Shown here: piece by piece, positions 37,193-46,325 of the stretch
Position numbering within the stretch: position 1 is the stretch's first letter
How the letters are laid out: the number at the start of each line of letters is the position of its first letter
From: Chitinivorax sp. PXF-14
Lineage (GTDB): Bacteria; Pseudomonadota; Gammaproteobacteria; Burkholderiales; SCOH01
Length of the DNA: 64,000 nt
NCBI RefSeq assembly: GCF_040812015.1
Contig: NZ_JBFNXJ010000003.1
Span: forward strand, 186,001 to 250,000
Direction: 5' to 3'
Made by a program: the position numbers and the translations under genes
Notes under the pieces: generated by a model
Database searches by the model: none
What the model was told of the DNA's origin: nothing
What the model saw: only the letters and a program-made list of their open reading frames with translations

Positions 37193-38380
37193 TCACGGCT
37201 TGCGCACCAGGATCAGCCGCGACACGACACCCGCCACCACGCCCCAGAACGCGGCGCCGATGCCGAACAGCGTGACGCCGGAGGCGGTGACGAGAAACGC
37301 GATCAGCGCCGGCTCGCGCTCCGTCTCGTCGGCGAGCGCGGTCGCCAGCCCGCGGCCGATCGTCGGCAGCAGTGCGAGGCCCGCCACGGCGATGATCAGC
37401 TCGTGCGGGAAGGCGGTGAAGATATCGACGATGCTCGGCGCGAGCAGGCCGATCACGATGTAGAGCGCACCGGCCGCCGCCGCCGCAAGATAGCGCTTGC
37501 CCGGGTCGGGGTGCACCTCGGCGCCCATGCACAGCGCCGCCGTGATCGCAGCCAGGTTCAGCGCATAGGCGCCGAACGGCGCCAGCAGGAGCGTCGCCAG
37601 CCCGGTCAGCGCGATCACCCGGGAGACCGGCACCGGGTAGTTGAATGCCTTGAGCACGGCCACGCCCGGCACGTTCTGCGAGGCCATGGTGACGATGAAC
37701 AATGGCAGCGCGATGCCGATCATGTCCGCCAGCACGAAGTGCGGCGCGGTCGCCACCGGCGTCGCCCAGTGCAGCGCCAGTACTGGCAGCACGAGCTTGC
37801 CGGAGAGCAGCGCAGCCGCCACGCCGGCCAGCAGCACCAGCGGGATCACGAAACGCTGGGTCACGCGCTTGCCGACGAGGTAGACCAGCAACATGGCGCC
37901 CACCACCGGCAGCGCGGTTTTCAGCGCAGCGAAGGTCTCCAGCCCGAAACGCACCAGCACGCCGGCCAGCAGCGCGCTCGCCAGTGCAGCCGGGATGCGG
38001 CTCATGCCGCGCTCGAACCAGCCGGTGATGCCGACCAGCAACAGCAGCGCGCCGCACAGCATGAAGGCGCCGATGGCGCTCGCCACCCCGCCCTGATGCG
38101 CGGTGACCGCCAGCAGCGCCGCGCCGGGCGTGGACCAGGCCGTGACCACCGGCATGCGCAGCCACAGGCTCGGCAGCAGCGTGGTCAGCCCCATGCCGAG
38201 GCATAGCGCCAGCGTCATCGAGATGATGCCGGCGCGGTCCATGCCCATGGCCTGCCCGGCCTGCACCACGATCGCGTAGGAGCTGGTGAAGCCCACGAGC
38301 ACGGTGACCAACCCCGCAGCGAGCACGGACAGCGCGTGGCCTTGGGATTTGAGGGAGGGCGTATCTGCTTGGGCCGGCAT
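37193..38380 (-). CDS. Benzoate/H+ symporter BenE-family transporter
   Basis: A 395-residue membrane protein with about 11-12 helices. The stretches LVGFTSSYAIVVQAGQAMG, LRMPVVTAWSTPGAALL, FVLADMIGIALPLFIVTMASQNVPGVAVLKAFNYPVP and APFGAYALNLAAITAALCMGAEVHPDPGKRY are diagnostic of BenE. The family imports benzoate in Acinetobacter; many homologues have unknown substrates, and no benzoate genes are nearby. I chose ATG 38380 over the ATG at 38410 because an AGG motif precedes it; both are possible. It is divergent from lgt. Confidence 0.9.
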   Translation of the reverse strand: MPAQADTPSLKSQGHALSVLAAGLVTVLVGFTSSYAIVVQAGQAMGMDRAGIISMTLALCLGMGLTTLLPSLWLRMPVVTAWSTPGAALLAVTAHQGGVASAIGAFMLCGALLLLVGITGWFERGMSRIPAALASALLAGVLVRFGLETFAALKTALPVVGAMLLVYLVGKRVTQRFVIPLVLLAGVAAALLSGKLVLPVLALHWATPVATAPHFVLADMIGIALPLFIVTMASQNVPGVAVLKAFNYPVPVSRVIALTGLATLLLAPFGAYALNLAAITAALCMGAEVHPDPGKRYLAAAAAGALYIVIGLLAPSIVDIFTAFPHELIIAVAGLALLPTIGRGLATALADETEREPALIAFLVTASGVTLFGIGAAFWGVVAGVVSRLILVRKP

Positions 38381-38524
38381 GGGGAACCTATCGTCGTGAG
38401 TAGCGTCCATCGCCGCTGCATGCGGCGACCGACATGTCGCAGCATTATCGACAAACGCCTGTAACCGGCACAAGCCACACTTCCGCCATCGCCTCACCGG
38501 CACAGCCGGCCGCGGCGTGCTGTG

Positions 38525-38530
38525 TATAAT
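38525..38530 (+). promoter_or_regulatory. Candidate -10 box for lgt
   Basis: A perfect TATAAT lies 32 bases upstream of the lgt start. The matching -35 position has no good TTGACA, so this is a candidate only. Confidence 0.4.
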
Positions 38531-38561
38531 CGCGAGCTTCCGCAGCCAAGGTGCCCACACC

Positions 38562-39416
38562 ATGATGATTCACCCGCAGTTCGACCCCGTCGCCATCCAC
38601 CTGGGCCCCATGGCCGTGCGCTGGTATGGCCTCATGTATCTGGTCGGCTTCATGCTGTTCGTCGCGCTCGGCCGCTATCGCATCAAGCAGCGCCCGGATC
38701 TCGGCTGGGATGCGCGCCAGCTCGACGACCTGCTGTTCTACGGCGTGCTCGGGGTGATACTCGGCGGGCGCTTCGGCTACGTGCTGTTCTACAAGTTCGG
38801 CGACTACCTGGCCAATCCGCTGTCCATCCTCAAGGTGTGGGAAGGCGGCATGTCCTTCCACGGCGGCTTTCTCGGCGTGCTCGTCGCGATGTGGATTTAC
38901 GGCCGTCGCACCGGCAAGGGCTTCTGGCAGGTGGCCGACTTCGTCGCACCGCTGGTGCCCACCGGCCTGCTTGCTGGCCGCATCGGCAACTTCATCAACG
39001 GCGAGCTGTGGGGCCGCGTCACCAGCCCCGATGCGCCGTGGGCGATGATCTTCCCGCAGGCCGCACGCGAGGATATCCAGCAGGCCGCCAGCAACCCGCA
39101 ATGGCTGCAGTGGCTGACGCAATTCAACGGCCTGCCGCGCCACCCGTCGCAGCTCTATCAGGCCGGGCTCGAGGGGCTGGCGCTGTTCCTCATCCTCTGG
39201 TTCTATTCGGCCAAGCCACGCCAGGCGGGGCAGGTTTCTGCGCTGTTCCTGATCGGTTACGGCGCCTTCCGCTTCATTGCCGAGTTCGCGCGCGAGCCCG
39301 ACAGCTTCCTGGGCTACCTGAGCCTGCACCTGAGCATGGGGCAGTGGCTGAGCCTACCGATGATCATCGTCGGCGCCATGCTGTTCGTCATGTTCGGCCG
39401 CAAGCCCAGCGTCTAG
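38562..39416 (+). CDS. lgt: Prolipoprotein diacylglyceryl transferase Lgt
   Basis: Lgt transfers diacylglycerol from phosphatidylglycerol to the lipobox Cys of lipoproteins such as Pal. The 284-residue product has about seven membrane helices and the essential stretches [24 protein letters not shown] (with the conserved His) and the Lgt signature [18 protein letters not shown], plus [12 protein letters not shown]. Two ATGs lie in tandem at 38562 and 38565. It may be co-transcribed with the phosphodiesterase gene 75 bases downstream. Confidence 0.97.
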   Translation: MMIHPQFDPVAIHLGPMAVRWYGLMYLVGFMLFVALGRYRIKQRPDLGWDARQLDDLLFYGVLGVILGGRFGYVLFYKFGDYLANPLSILKVWEGGMSFHGGFLGVLVAMWIYGRRTGKGFWQVADFVAPLVPTGLLAGRIGNFINGELWGRVTSPDAPWAMIFPQAAREDIQQAASNPQWLQWLTQFNGLPRHPSQLYQAGLEGLALFLILWFYSAKPRQAGQVSALFLIGYGAFRFIAEFAREPDSFLGYLSLHLSMGQWLSLPMIIVGAMLFVMFGRKPSV

Positions 39417-39449
39417 CCCCCATCCGCTGCACTATGCTGAAGCGGTAGG

Positions 39450-39477
39450 GCATCGCGGCCCCTTGCCGCCGCGATGC
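39450..39477 (+). terminator. Stem-loop between lgt and the phosphodiesterase gene
   Basis: GCATCGCGG and CCGCGATGC are perfect 9-bp arms with a 10-base loop. The stem ends just before the GAGGAGG ribosome site of the next gene, so it could end lgt transcripts (no T-run) or affect translation of the next gene. Confidence 0.35.
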
Positions 39478-39491
39478 GCGAGGAGGCCGCC

Positions 39492-40256
39492 ATGCAAGTA
39501 CATATTCTCGGCTGCAGCGCCGGCATCGGTGCGCCACGGCGCACCACCTGCATCCAGATCAACGACGATCTGCTGATCGACGCCGGCACCGGTGCCGGCG
39601 AGCTCACCCATGAGCAGATCATCGCCATCGACGCCGTGCTGCTCACCCACGCCCACCTCGATCATGCCGGCTCGCTGCCGCTGCTGGCCGATGCGGCAGC
39701 CGGCTTCCGCCCTGGGCCGCTGACCGTCCACGCGCTGCCCGAAACCATCGCCGCGCTGACCGGGCACATGTTCAACAACCAGCTCTGGCCCGACTACACG
39801 CGCCATCCCTCGCCCGAATCGCCATGGCTGCGCTTCGCCCCGGTCGCCGTGGGCGACAGCTTCAGCCTCAAGGGCAAGCAGGTCACGGTGCTGCCGGTCA
39901 AACACTCGGTGCCGGCCTGCGGCTATGCCGTCGATGGCGGCAGCGGCAGTTTCGTGTTCAGCGGCGACACCACCCTGCACCCGCCGTTCTGGCAGGCCTT
40001 GCAGCAGCTGCCACGGCTGCGCTACCTGATGATCGAAACCACCTTTCGCAGCGCGCAACGCGAACAGGCGCTGCGCAGCGGCCACATGACCCCGGCACTG
40101 CTGGCCGAAGGCCTGGCCTGGCTCGGCCAGCCGGTGACGGTGCTGATCTCGCATCTTGAGCCCGGGCACGAGGCGGGGGTGCTGGCGGATATCGAGCAGG
40201 CCCTCGGGGCCGGCACGGCGCAACGGCTGGTACGCGGCATGCGTTTCGCTGTCTGA
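39492..40256 (+). CDS. Metallo-beta-lactamase-fold 3',5'-cyclic-nucleotide phosphodiesterase, class II-like
   Basis: A 254-residue metallo-hydrolase. The metal motif is LTHAHLDHAGSLPLL, and further ligands are in FVFSGDTTLHPPF and LISHLEPGHE. The opening VHILGCSAGIGAPRRTTCIQI with LLIDAGTGAGEL and the stretch FNNQLWPDYTRHPSPESPWLRF match a family annotated as cAMP phosphodiesterase class II-like in betaproteobacteria. The exact nucleotide is not proven. ATG 39492 follows a strong GAGGAGG. It ends three bases before the upstream motif of the PEP-CTERM gene. Confidence 0.82.
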   Translation: MQVHILGCSAGIGAPRRTTCIQINDDLLIDAGTGAGELTHEQIIAIDAVLLTHAHLDHAGSLPLLADAAAGFRPGPLTVHALPETIAALTGHMFNNQLWPDYTRHPSPESPWLRFAPVAVGDSFSLKGKQVTVLPVKHSVPACGYAVDGGSGSFVFSGDTTLHPPFWQALQQLPRLRYLMIETTFRSAQREQALRSGHMTPALLAEGLAWLGQPVTVLISHLEPGHEAGVLADIEQALGAGTAQRLVRGMRFAV

Positions 40257-40259
40257 CGC

Positions 40260-40278
40260 GTGTCGGAATTATTGACAC
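40260..40278 (+). promoter_or_regulatory. Putative enhancer site (UAS) of the PEP-CTERM gene
   Basis: GTGTCGGAATTATTGACAC has GTGTC/GACAC arms. It matches 50259-50277 at 13 of 19 positions, including the first eight bases. It lies 79 bases upstream of a sigma-54 site; the other copy lies 80 bases upstream of its own. A shared CATAA follows in both at the same offset (+47). This is the layout of a site for an NtrC-type activator. Confidence 0.6.
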
Positions 40279-40338
40279 TCGCTTCGAAACAAACCAAAAA
40301 AATCACATAACAATCTGATTTTTAATTAATTAATTTTC

Positions 40339-40355
40339 TGGCTCGCCACTTGCTT
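40339..40355 (+). promoter_or_regulatory. Sigma-54 promoter of the PEP-CTERM gene
   Basis: TGGCTCGCCACTTGCTT matches the RpoN consensus: GG and GC separated by exactly 10 bases, TTGCTT intact at -12, one mismatch at -24 (TGGCTC for TGGCAC). It lies about 60 bases before the ATG in the AT-rich gap 40257-40412. Known PEP-CTERM genes in other bacteria depend on RpoN and the activator PrsR. Confidence 0.7.
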
Positions 40356-40412
40356 GAGAAATCGACAGCATCTGCCCCTGCGCCGAACCCAAGCTATATG
40401 AGGAGAAGCATC

Positions 40413-41219
40413 ATGGCATTCCCCCGTATCACGGCCTGCCGTTCCCTGGCGATCGTCGCAACGCTTGCCGCCCTGCCTGGGCTGGCCCAAGCCATCCCGT
40501 TTACCAGCAACCTGACGGTCAACGGCGCCAGCAGCCTCGATCTGGTCAATTCCACCGTGCCGACCGGCGATGCCGCGCAGACAGGCAATATCCGCCTGAC
40601 CAGCAGCGGCGCGACGACGCAAAGTAATTTCACTGGCCTCGCGCTCTCCCCATCGGCATTGAATGGCTCGCTCAGTGACATCAACGATGGCGCCGGCCTG
40701 CATGCGGACCTGGCAGGGACGGGCAGCAACGGCACGAGCGAGAACCAGTTCCTGTTCGGTGATTTTTCGCTGGGCCTGGCCAATACCTCGGCCACCATCA
40801 GCTACACCGTGACGCTGCGGCTGGGCACGAGCTATGTGAACCTGTCGGCGCTGGGTAGCGATGCATTCGTACTGTTCGACGTATCGGTCAAGGATCAGCT
40901 CAACAATGAGTTGCTGTTCAGCCATCGCCTGGTCGACACGGTCAACCCCAACGAGACCAGCGATAGCGCGAGCGACAGCTTCGACGTGCTGTTGAACCCG
41001 GGCGCCAGCGCAAGCTATGCCGGGGTGGTATCGGCCCGTGGCGGCGCATTTTCGGCGGATGGCAGCTACAGCGGCGGCCTGGACACCTTCTTCAGCATCG
41101 TCAACGTGCAAGCCCAGGACGTCGGCCCGAACCCATTGCCCGAGCCCATGAGCGCGCTGCTGCTGGGTCTTGGTTTGACCGGCCTCGCCTGGGTACGCAG
41201 GCTGACTGCCCACCGCTGA
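40413..41219 (+). CDS. PEP-CTERM sorting-domain protein
   Basis: A 268-residue secreted protein. A signal peptide ending near LPGLAQA is followed by a Ser/Thr/Asn/Gly-rich beta-type domain with no recognised catalytic motif. The C-terminal tripartite sorting signal is PLPEP, a hydrophobic helix (MSALLLGLGLTGLAWV) and basic RRLTAHR. Exosortase would cleave near PEP and release the protein to the surface or matrix. ATG 40413 follows AGGAG. A sigma-54 promoter lies upstream, and the secreted tail-collar gene follows after 38 bases. No exosortase gene is in the window. Confidence 0.88.
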   Translation: MAFPRITACRSLAIVATLAALPGLAQAIPFTSNLTVNGASSLDLVNSTVPTGDAAQTGNIRLTSSGATTQSNFTGLALSPSALNGSLSDINDGAGLHADLAGTGSNGTSENQFLFGDFSLGLANTSATISYTVTLRLGTSYVNLSALGSDAFVLFDVSVKDQLNNELLFSHRLVDTVNPNETSDSASDSFDVLLNPGASASYAGVVSARGGAFSADGSYSGGLDTFFSIVNVQAQDVGPNPLPEPMSALLLGLGLTGLAWVRRLTAHR

Positions 41220-41257
41220 GCCGGGCATCGCGTCGAACCCTTTGACTGGAGCAAACC

Positions 41258-41911
41258 ATGACACAGACCATCCGTCGCACCCTGCTCGCCGCCGCCCTGC
41301 TCGGGCTACCCACCGCCAATGCGCTGGCCTGTGGTGCGGACCCCTACCTGGGCACCATCTGTACCTTCGGCTTCAATTTCTGTCCGCGCGGCTGGGCGGC
41401 GACGAATGGCCAGCTCATGTCGATTGCACAGAACACGGCACTGTTCTCGCTGCTCGGCACCACCTACGGCGGTGACGGCCGGGTGACCTTTGCCCTGCCC
41501 GATCTGCGCGGCCGGGTGGTGGTTGGAATGGGGCAAGGGCCAGGGCTGGCGCCAGTCGATCAGGGTCAGGTTTTCGGCCAGGACAACACCACCTTGACGA
41601 TCAACAGCATGCCGGCACACACGCACACTGCCAGCACCGCGGCCACGGTCACTACCAAGCTGCGCGCCAGCAGCGGCGCCGGCTCGACCGATAGCCCGGC
41701 AGGCGCCGTGCTGGCCAAGCAATCGCGGACCAATATCTACGGTGCCGGCCCGGCCGATAGCGATATGGGCGGCTCGGCGGTCACGACGACGGCAAGCGCC
41801 ACGACGACGGTCGGGGTGGCGGGCGGCAGCCAGCCTTTCGACCAGCACCAGCCCTCGCTCGGCATGCTGACCTGCATCGCCATCGAAGGCATCTTCCCGT
41901 CGCGCCCCTGA
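41258..41911 (+). CDS. Secreted phage-tail-collar-domain protein (MdpB/Mdp family)
   Basis: A 217-residue protein with a signal peptide (ending near TANALA), followed by a tail-collar domain: YLGTICTFGFNFCPRGWAATNGQLMSI, then LFSLLGTTYGGDGRVTFALPDLRGRVVVGMGQGPG. The family includes microcystin-dependent proteins. Cytosolic relatives lack a signal; this one has one and also cysteines that could form disulfides. A Thr/Ala-rich spacer leads to a C-terminal QPFDQHQPSLGMLTCIAIEGIFPSRP, which ends the collar fold. It has a GGAG site and is probably co-transcribed with the PEP-CTERM gene. Confidence 0.85.
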   Translation: MTQTIRRTLLAAALLGLPTANALACGADPYLGTICTFGFNFCPRGWAATNGQLMSIAQNTALFSLLGTTYGGDGRVTFALPDLRGRVVVGMGQGPGLAPVDQGQVFGQDNTTLTINSMPAHTHTASTAATVTTKLRASSGAGSTDSPAGAVLAKQSRTNIYGAGPADSDMGGSAVTTTASATTTVGVAGGSQPFDQHQPSLGMLTCIAIEGIFPSRP

Positions 41912-41931
41912 CGGCCGGCTCGCCCCCAGTA

Positions 41932-41963
41932 AGAAGCCCGTCATGAGACGGGCTTCTTTATTT
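41932..41963 (+). terminator. Intrinsic terminator after the tail-collar gene
   Basis: AGAAGCCCGTC-ATGA-GACGGGCTTCT is a perfect 11-bp stem followed by TTATTT. It lies between convergent genes and may also stop corA transcripts, though the T-run on that side is weak. Confidence 0.9.
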
Positions 41964-41977
41964 CTCGATGTCGCCAA

Positions 41978-43051
41978 TCACAGCCACTTGCGGCGCCAGA
42001 AGGCGAAGCCCATGCCGCCGGCAACGCTGACCATGAAACCGAGCACCGCGTAGTAGCCCCAGTGCCACTTGAGTTCGGGGATGTACTCGAAATTCATGCC
42101 ATAGATGCCCGTGATGAGCGTCAAGGGCAGAAAGACGGTGGTGATGGCGGTGAGAAAGCGCATCTCGACATTGAGCCGGTTGGACAGCGCCGACATGTAG
42201 ATGTCGAGCATGCCGCCAATCAGGTCGCGTATCGTCTCGGTCGACTCGATCACATGTACCGTGTGGTCGTACACGTCGCGCAGATAGAGGCGGGTTTCGG
42301 GCTTGAACAGCTCGTAATCGCCACGCGACAGCGCGTTGAACACTTCGCGCAGCGGCCACAACGAACGCTTCAGCAGCAGGGTATCGGCCTTGAGCGCATG
42401 GATGTTCGGCAGCAGCTTGTGGCTGGGGTTGTCGAGCAGCGCGTTTTCGAGGTCCTCAGTGTATTCGTTGACCTCGTCGAGCACGACGAAGTAATGATCG
42501 ACGATCGCATCGAGCAGCGTGTAGGCCAGGTAATCGGCCCCGCATTTGCGGATCGAGCCCTTGTTGGCACGCAAACGCTCGCGCACGGCGGCGAACTTGC
42601 CCGTCGGCCGCTCCTGGAAGGTCAACACCCAGCCGTCACCGAGAATCAGGCTCACCTGGTCCGAGCTCAGGTCGGCCGTTGCGCGATCGTAATTGAACAC
42701 GCGCGCAACCATATACAGGTAGTGGCCGTAATCCTCGAGCTTGGGGCGCTGGTCGGTGTTGAGCACGTCTTCGAGCGTCAGCGGATGCAGATCGAAGCGG
42801 CGCCCGATCTCGCTCATGATCTCGGGCTCGTGCAGGCCGTGCACATTGAGCCACAGCACGCCCGCCTGCGGCTGATGGCGCTGGCCTTCGCCGAGGCTGC
42901 GGAAATGGGTCTCGCGGCAGTTGTCGGCGTCGTATTCGATCAGCGTGACGGCGGGCTCGGCCGTCTTCTGCTCGCCGGTATGCAGCAGCGAACCGGGCGG
43001 CAGGCCGGTCTTGGCCAGCCTTTGCTGGTAGAGCTTACGCCGACGCGCCAT
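41978..43051 (-). CDS. corA: Magnesium/cobalt transporter CorA
   Basis: CorA is a 357-residue pentameric Mg2+ channel of the inner membrane. A large cytosolic domain (about 1-290, with LTLEDVLNTDQRPKLEDYGHYLYM and LDEVNEYTEDLENAL) is followed by two C-terminal helices with the selectivity motif YGMNF and the basic C-terminus RRKWL. It overlaps the end of ppx by 17 bases and is likely coupled to it. Confidence 0.95.
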   Translation of the reverse strand: MARRRKLYQQRLAKTGLPPGSLLHTGEQKTAEPAVTLIEYDADNCRETHFRSLGEGQRHQPQAGVLWLNVHGLHEPEIMSEIGRRFDLHPLTLEDVLNTDQRPKLEDYGHYLYMVARVFNYDRATADLSSDQVSLILGDGWVLTFQERPTGKFAAVRERLRANKGSIRKCGADYLAYTLLDAIVDHYFVVLDEVNEYTEDLENALLDNPSHKLLPNIHALKADTLLLKRSLWPLREVFNALSRGDYELFKPETRLYLRDVYDHTVHVIESTETIRDLIGGMLDIYMSALSNRLNVEMRFLTAITTVFLPLTLITGIYGMNFEYIPELKWHWGYYAVLGFMVSVAGGMGFAFWRRKWL

Positions 43052-44525
43052 GCTGGATATCGAGCCCGAGACCGACCGCAGCCCAGAAATCGCATTCCTG
43101 CTTGAGCGCAGTCGACGTCAGCGGGCTATGCGCAAGCCAGGCAGGGTCGATGCTCAGCGAGAAGCGTTTGCCGTGCAGGCTCAGATGCATCTCCGGCAGA
43201 TTGATGTCCATGCGGCTGCGGTGGAACAGCACCCCCAGCCGCAACGCGATGATGCGCGCCCATTCGAGCAGCGGCACGCCGGCCAGCTGCTTCGCCAGAT
43301 TGCCTCGATGCGCCATCGCCAGCCGCGACAGCAGGCGCTGCTCGGGCTTGGCGAAGCCGGGCATGTCGGCGTTCTCGAGGATGTAGGCCGAGTGCTTGTG
43401 GTAGCCGGTATGCGATACCGAGAGCCCGATCTCGTGCAGCTTGGCTGCCCAAGACAGCAGCTGCAGCCCCTGCTCATGGTCGCCATCGAGCTGGCGGGCG
43501 AGTTGCAGGTAGAGCTTCACCGCGAGGTTCATCACCCGCTCGGCCTGGCCCAGGTCGATGTGGTAGCGGCGCTTGAACTGGGCCACGGTGACGTCGCGCA
43601 TGTCCTTGTGGTGATGGCGGCCGATCAGGTCCCACAACACGCCTTCGCGCAGTGCGCCGGTGGCGGTGACCATGTGGTCAATGCCGAGCTCGGAAAAGAT
43701 CGCCGCCATGATGGCGAAGCCACCGACGATCACCGGCGCACGGTCGGGGCGCAGACCGTTGACCGCCAGGGTGCGGATGCTGCCCTGCTTGATCAGCAGC
43801 TCGCGCAGCTGATCCATGCCGCTGGCGGTGATGCCATTGCTGCTGAAATCGTTGAGCTCCATGATGTCCTGCAGTGATCGCGCCGTGCCCGAGGTGCCGA
43901 CTGCCTGGTGCCACTGCCCGTGCTGGAACTCGCCGACGATGGTCTGCAGCTCGTTGCGCGCAGCCAGCTCGGCGGCGCGCAGGGCCTGCTTGGTGATCTT
44001 GCCGTCGGGGAAGAAACGTAGCGTGTAGCTGACGCAGCCCATGTACAGGCTCTCGGTCTTCTGCGGCTTGAGCTGCTGGCCGACGATGAACTCGGTCGAG
44101 CCACCGCCGATATCGACCACGAGCCGCTTCTCCTTGCTCGCCGGCAGGCTGTGCGCGGCGCCGAGGTAGATCAGCCGCGCCTCTTCGCGTCCGGCGATGA
44201 TCTCGATCGGAAAACCGCCCAGCGCCTGCTCGAAGCGCGGCAGAAACTCGGGCGCATTGAGCGCCACGCGCAACGTATTGGTGCCGACCACGCGCACGGC
44301 TTCTTTCGGCAGGCCGCGCAGGCGCTCGCCGAAGCGGCTCAGGCAGTCCACGGCGCGTTCGACCGCGGCCGCGTCCAGCGAATCGTCGGGCCGCAGGCCC
44401 GCGCCGAGCCGCACCGGGTCTTTCAGCGTATCGAGTGGATAGATCTGGTCGTCGACCACGCGGGCGACTTGCAGGCGGAAGCTATTGGAGCCGAGATCAA
44501 CGGCGGCGATCGTGGGAAAGTCCAT
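43035..44525 (-). CDS. ppx: Exopolyphosphatase (Ppx/GppA family)
   Basis: A 496-residue ASKHA-fold phosphatase that degrades inorganic polyphosphate; some members also hydrolyse pppGpp. The nucleotide/phosphate motifs are AAVDLGSNSFRLQVAR and LVVDIGGGSTEFIVG. A C-terminal HD-like helical domain (about 310-496) includes LLSWAAKLHEIGLSVSHTGYHKHSAYIL. The length fits Ppx better than the short GppA forms. It lies downstream of phoU, a common link of polyphosphate and phosphate control, and its 3' end overlaps corA. Confidence 0.94.
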   Translation of the reverse strand: MDFPTIAAVDLGSNSFRLQVARVVDDQIYPLDTLKDPVRLGAGLRPDDSLDAAAVERAVDCLSRFGERLRGLPKEAVRVVGTNTLRVALNAPEFLPRFEQALGGFPIEIIAGREEARLIYLGAAHSLPASKEKRLVVDIGGGSTEFIVGQQLKPQKTESLYMGCVSYTLRFFPDGKITKQALRAAELAARNELQTIVGEFQHGQWHQAVGTSGTARSLQDIMELNDFSSNGITASGMDQLRELLIKQGSIRTLAVNGLRPDRAPVIVGGFAIMAAIFSELGIDHMVTATGALREGVLWDLIGRHHHKDMRDVTVAQFKRRYHIDLGQAERVMNLAVKLYLQLARQLDGDHEQGLQLLSWAAKLHEIGLSVSHTGYHKHSAYILENADMPGFAKPEQRLLSRLAMAHRGNLAKQLAGVPLLEWARIIALRLGVLFHRSRMDINLPEMHLSLHGKRFSLSIDPAWLAHSPLTSTALKQECDFWAAVGLGLDIQHGASA

Positions 44526-44541
44526 ACCCTGAATATGACAA

Positions 44542-44562
44542 CGCCCGGCTCGTCGCCGGGCG
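44542..44562 (-). terminator. Stem-loop between phoU and ppx
   Basis: Minus-strand CGCCCGGC-GACGA-GCCGGGCG is a perfect 8-bp stem, followed by TTGTC only. It may partly end phoU transcripts before ppx. Confidence 0.45.
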
Positions 44563-44585
44563 AGTATTGTTGAATGGCGACAGGC

Positions 44586-45287
44586 TTATTCTAGCGCCTG
44601 GCGCTCGACCTCTTCCACCGAGGTGTGACGGACATCCTTGCCCTTGACCAGGAACACCACGTATTCGCTCATGTTCTTGGCGTGATCGCCGATGCGCTCG
44701 AGCGCCTTGGCGATGGACAGGATTTCGAGCGCGATCGAGATGGTGCGCGGGTCTTCCATCATGAAGGTGATCAGCTGGCGGATGATGGCGCGGTATTCCT
44801 CGTCCACCTGCAGGTCGGCGCGCACCACCTGGGCCGCGGCGGACAGATCGAGCCGGGCGAAGGCATCGAGCGCCTTGCGCAGCATCTCGATCGCCAGGTC
44901 CGCCATGTGGCGCACCTCGTGGAAACGCGGCATGTTCACGCGGTCCGCTTCGTAGATCATCTTGCTCATGCGCGCGACCTTTTCCGCCTCGTCGCCGATG
45001 CGTTCGAGGTCGGACGTGGTCTTGATCATGGTCATCACCATGCGCAGGTCGGTCGCTGCCGGCTGGCGGCGCGCAATGATGTGCTGACAGGCATCGTCGA
45101 TCTCGACGTCGAGCGCATTGACGCGGTGGTCGTCGCTGATCACCTTGTTCAGCAGGTCGATGTCGCCTGTGGCCAGGCCTTCCATCGCCATCACGATCTG
45201 TTGCTCGACCAGGCCGCCCATCTGCAGCACGCGTGAACGCACGGCTTCCAGATCGCTATCGAATTGTTTTGAAATGTGCTCCGGCAT
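44586..45287 (-). CDS. phoU: Phosphate signalling complex protein PhoU
   Basis: PhoU is a 233-residue peripheral protein of two three-helix bundles. It mediates inhibition of PhoR by the Pst transporter when phosphate is plentiful. The repeats with metal-binding acidic motifs are IERIGDEAEKVARM and LERIGDHAKNMSEYV (E-x-x-x-D-x2-x-x-x pattern). pst and phoBR genes are not in the window; phoU here precedes ppx instead. Confidence 0.96.
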   Translation of the reverse strand: MPEHISKQFDSDLEAVRSRVLQMGGLVEQQIVMAMEGLATGDIDLLNKVISDDHRVNALDVEIDDACQHIIARRQPAATDLRMVMTMIKTTSDLERIGDEAEKVARMSKMIYEADRVNMPRFHEVRHMADLAIEMLRKALDAFARLDLSAAAQVVRADLQVDEEYRAIIRQLITFMMEDPRTISIALEILSIAKALERIGDHAKNMSEYVVFLVKGKDVRHTSVEEVERQALE

Positions 45288-45389
45288 GGTTGTGTGTCTC
45301 CTACATATGCAATCGGGCAGTGTAGACCCGGATTGTGACAGCGCGGTGATGTCCCGATTCTCGTTGCCGGGCTCGTCCTACCGCACATC

Positions 45390-45410
45390 GGGCGGCCTTG
45401 GCGGCCGCCC
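45390..45410. terminator. Stem-loop between rpiA and phoU
   Basis: GGGCGGCC-TTGGC-GGCCGCCC is a perfect 8-bp GC stem in the 176-base gap. There is no T-run on the minus strand, so termination there is uncertain. Confidence 0.35.
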
Positions 45411-45463
45411 CTCCCATCGCCTGCTGACTCAGGCGTAATACTCGTTAAATACGGTTATACGGC

Positions 45464-46120
45464 TCATTTGTACGTCCTGACGCCCTGCGCCGTGCCCAGC
45501 AGCAGCACGTCAGCACGGCGTGCCGCGAACAGGCCGTTGGTGACGACACCGACGATCTGGTCCAGCTGTTTTTCGAGCTCCACAGGCTGCGCGATCTGCA
45601 TACCATGCACGTCGATGATGACATTACCGTTGTCGGTCAGCACGCCTTCACGCAGCGCCGGATGCCCCCCGAGACGCACGATCTCGCGGCCGACATGGCT
45701 GCGCGCCATCGGGATCACCTCGATGGGCAGCGGGAAGGTGCCCAGCACGTCCACCAGCTTGCTCTGGTCGGCGATGCAGATGAACTGTTTGGCCACGGCG
45801 GCAACGATCTTCTCGCGCGTCAGCGCGGCACCGCCGCCCTTGATCATGTGCAGCTGGTGGTTGATCTCGTCCGCGCCATCGACATAGACCGGCAGCTCGT
45901 CGACGACATTGAGGTCGAGCACCGGGATGCCATGGGCCTTGAGGCGCTGTGCGCTGGCCTCGGAGCTCGCCACGGCACCGTCGATGCGGCCCTTGATCCT
46001 GGCCAGCTCGTCGATGAAATAGTTGGCGGTCGAGCCGGTGCCGACACCGACGATACAGTTGTCGGGCACATATTCGATGGCGGCCTTGGCCACCGCTTGC
46101 TTCAATTCGTCCTGAGTCAT
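45464..46120 (-). CDS. rpiA: Ribose-5-phosphate isomerase A
   Basis: RpiA interconverts ribose-5-phosphate and ribulose-5-phosphate in the pentose phosphate pathway. The 218-residue product shows [15 protein letters not shown] (phosphate binding), DGADEIN (catalytic Asp region) and [14 protein letters not shown] (catalytic Glu/Lys). ATG 46120 follows AGGGA at seven bases; an in-frame TTG two codons upstream is less likely. Confidence 0.97.
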   Translation of the reverse strand: MTQDELKQAVAKAAIEYVPDNCIVGVGTGSTANYFIDELARIKGRIDGAVASSEASAQRLKAHGIPVLDLNVVDELPVYVDGADEINHQLHMIKGGGAALTREKIVAAVAKQFICIADQSKLVDVLGTFPLPIEVIPMARSHVGREIVRLGGHPALREGVLTDNGNVIIDVHGMQIAQPVELEKQLDQIVGVVTNGLFAARRADVLLLGTAQGVRTYK

Positions 46121-46325
46121 CGTCAAATCCCTGTGAATCCAGCCTAGAGCCTAGCGCCGTCGATGCCCTGTGTGCAACAGCTAGCGGGGCCCGGCTCCCC
46201 CATATTCCAAAGCATAGCCTCAGCAAATGCCCGCGCACAATGTCGAAGGCCATGACGTCAACATCCTTATTCCGCTGCAGCCGTGGCAAAATGGCCGACA
46301 ATCCAACACCCTCTCGCTGTTCGAC

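Noticed and set aside
37193-38380. Benzoate degradation locus inferred from the BenE-type transporter
   Set aside because: No ben, cat or other aromatic-degradation gene is nearby; BenE homologues often occur alone, so only the family is claimed.
41258-41911. Prophage remnant suggested by the tail-collar domain
   Set aside because: No other phage genes, no integrase and no attachment repeats; the signal peptide points to a host secreted protein.
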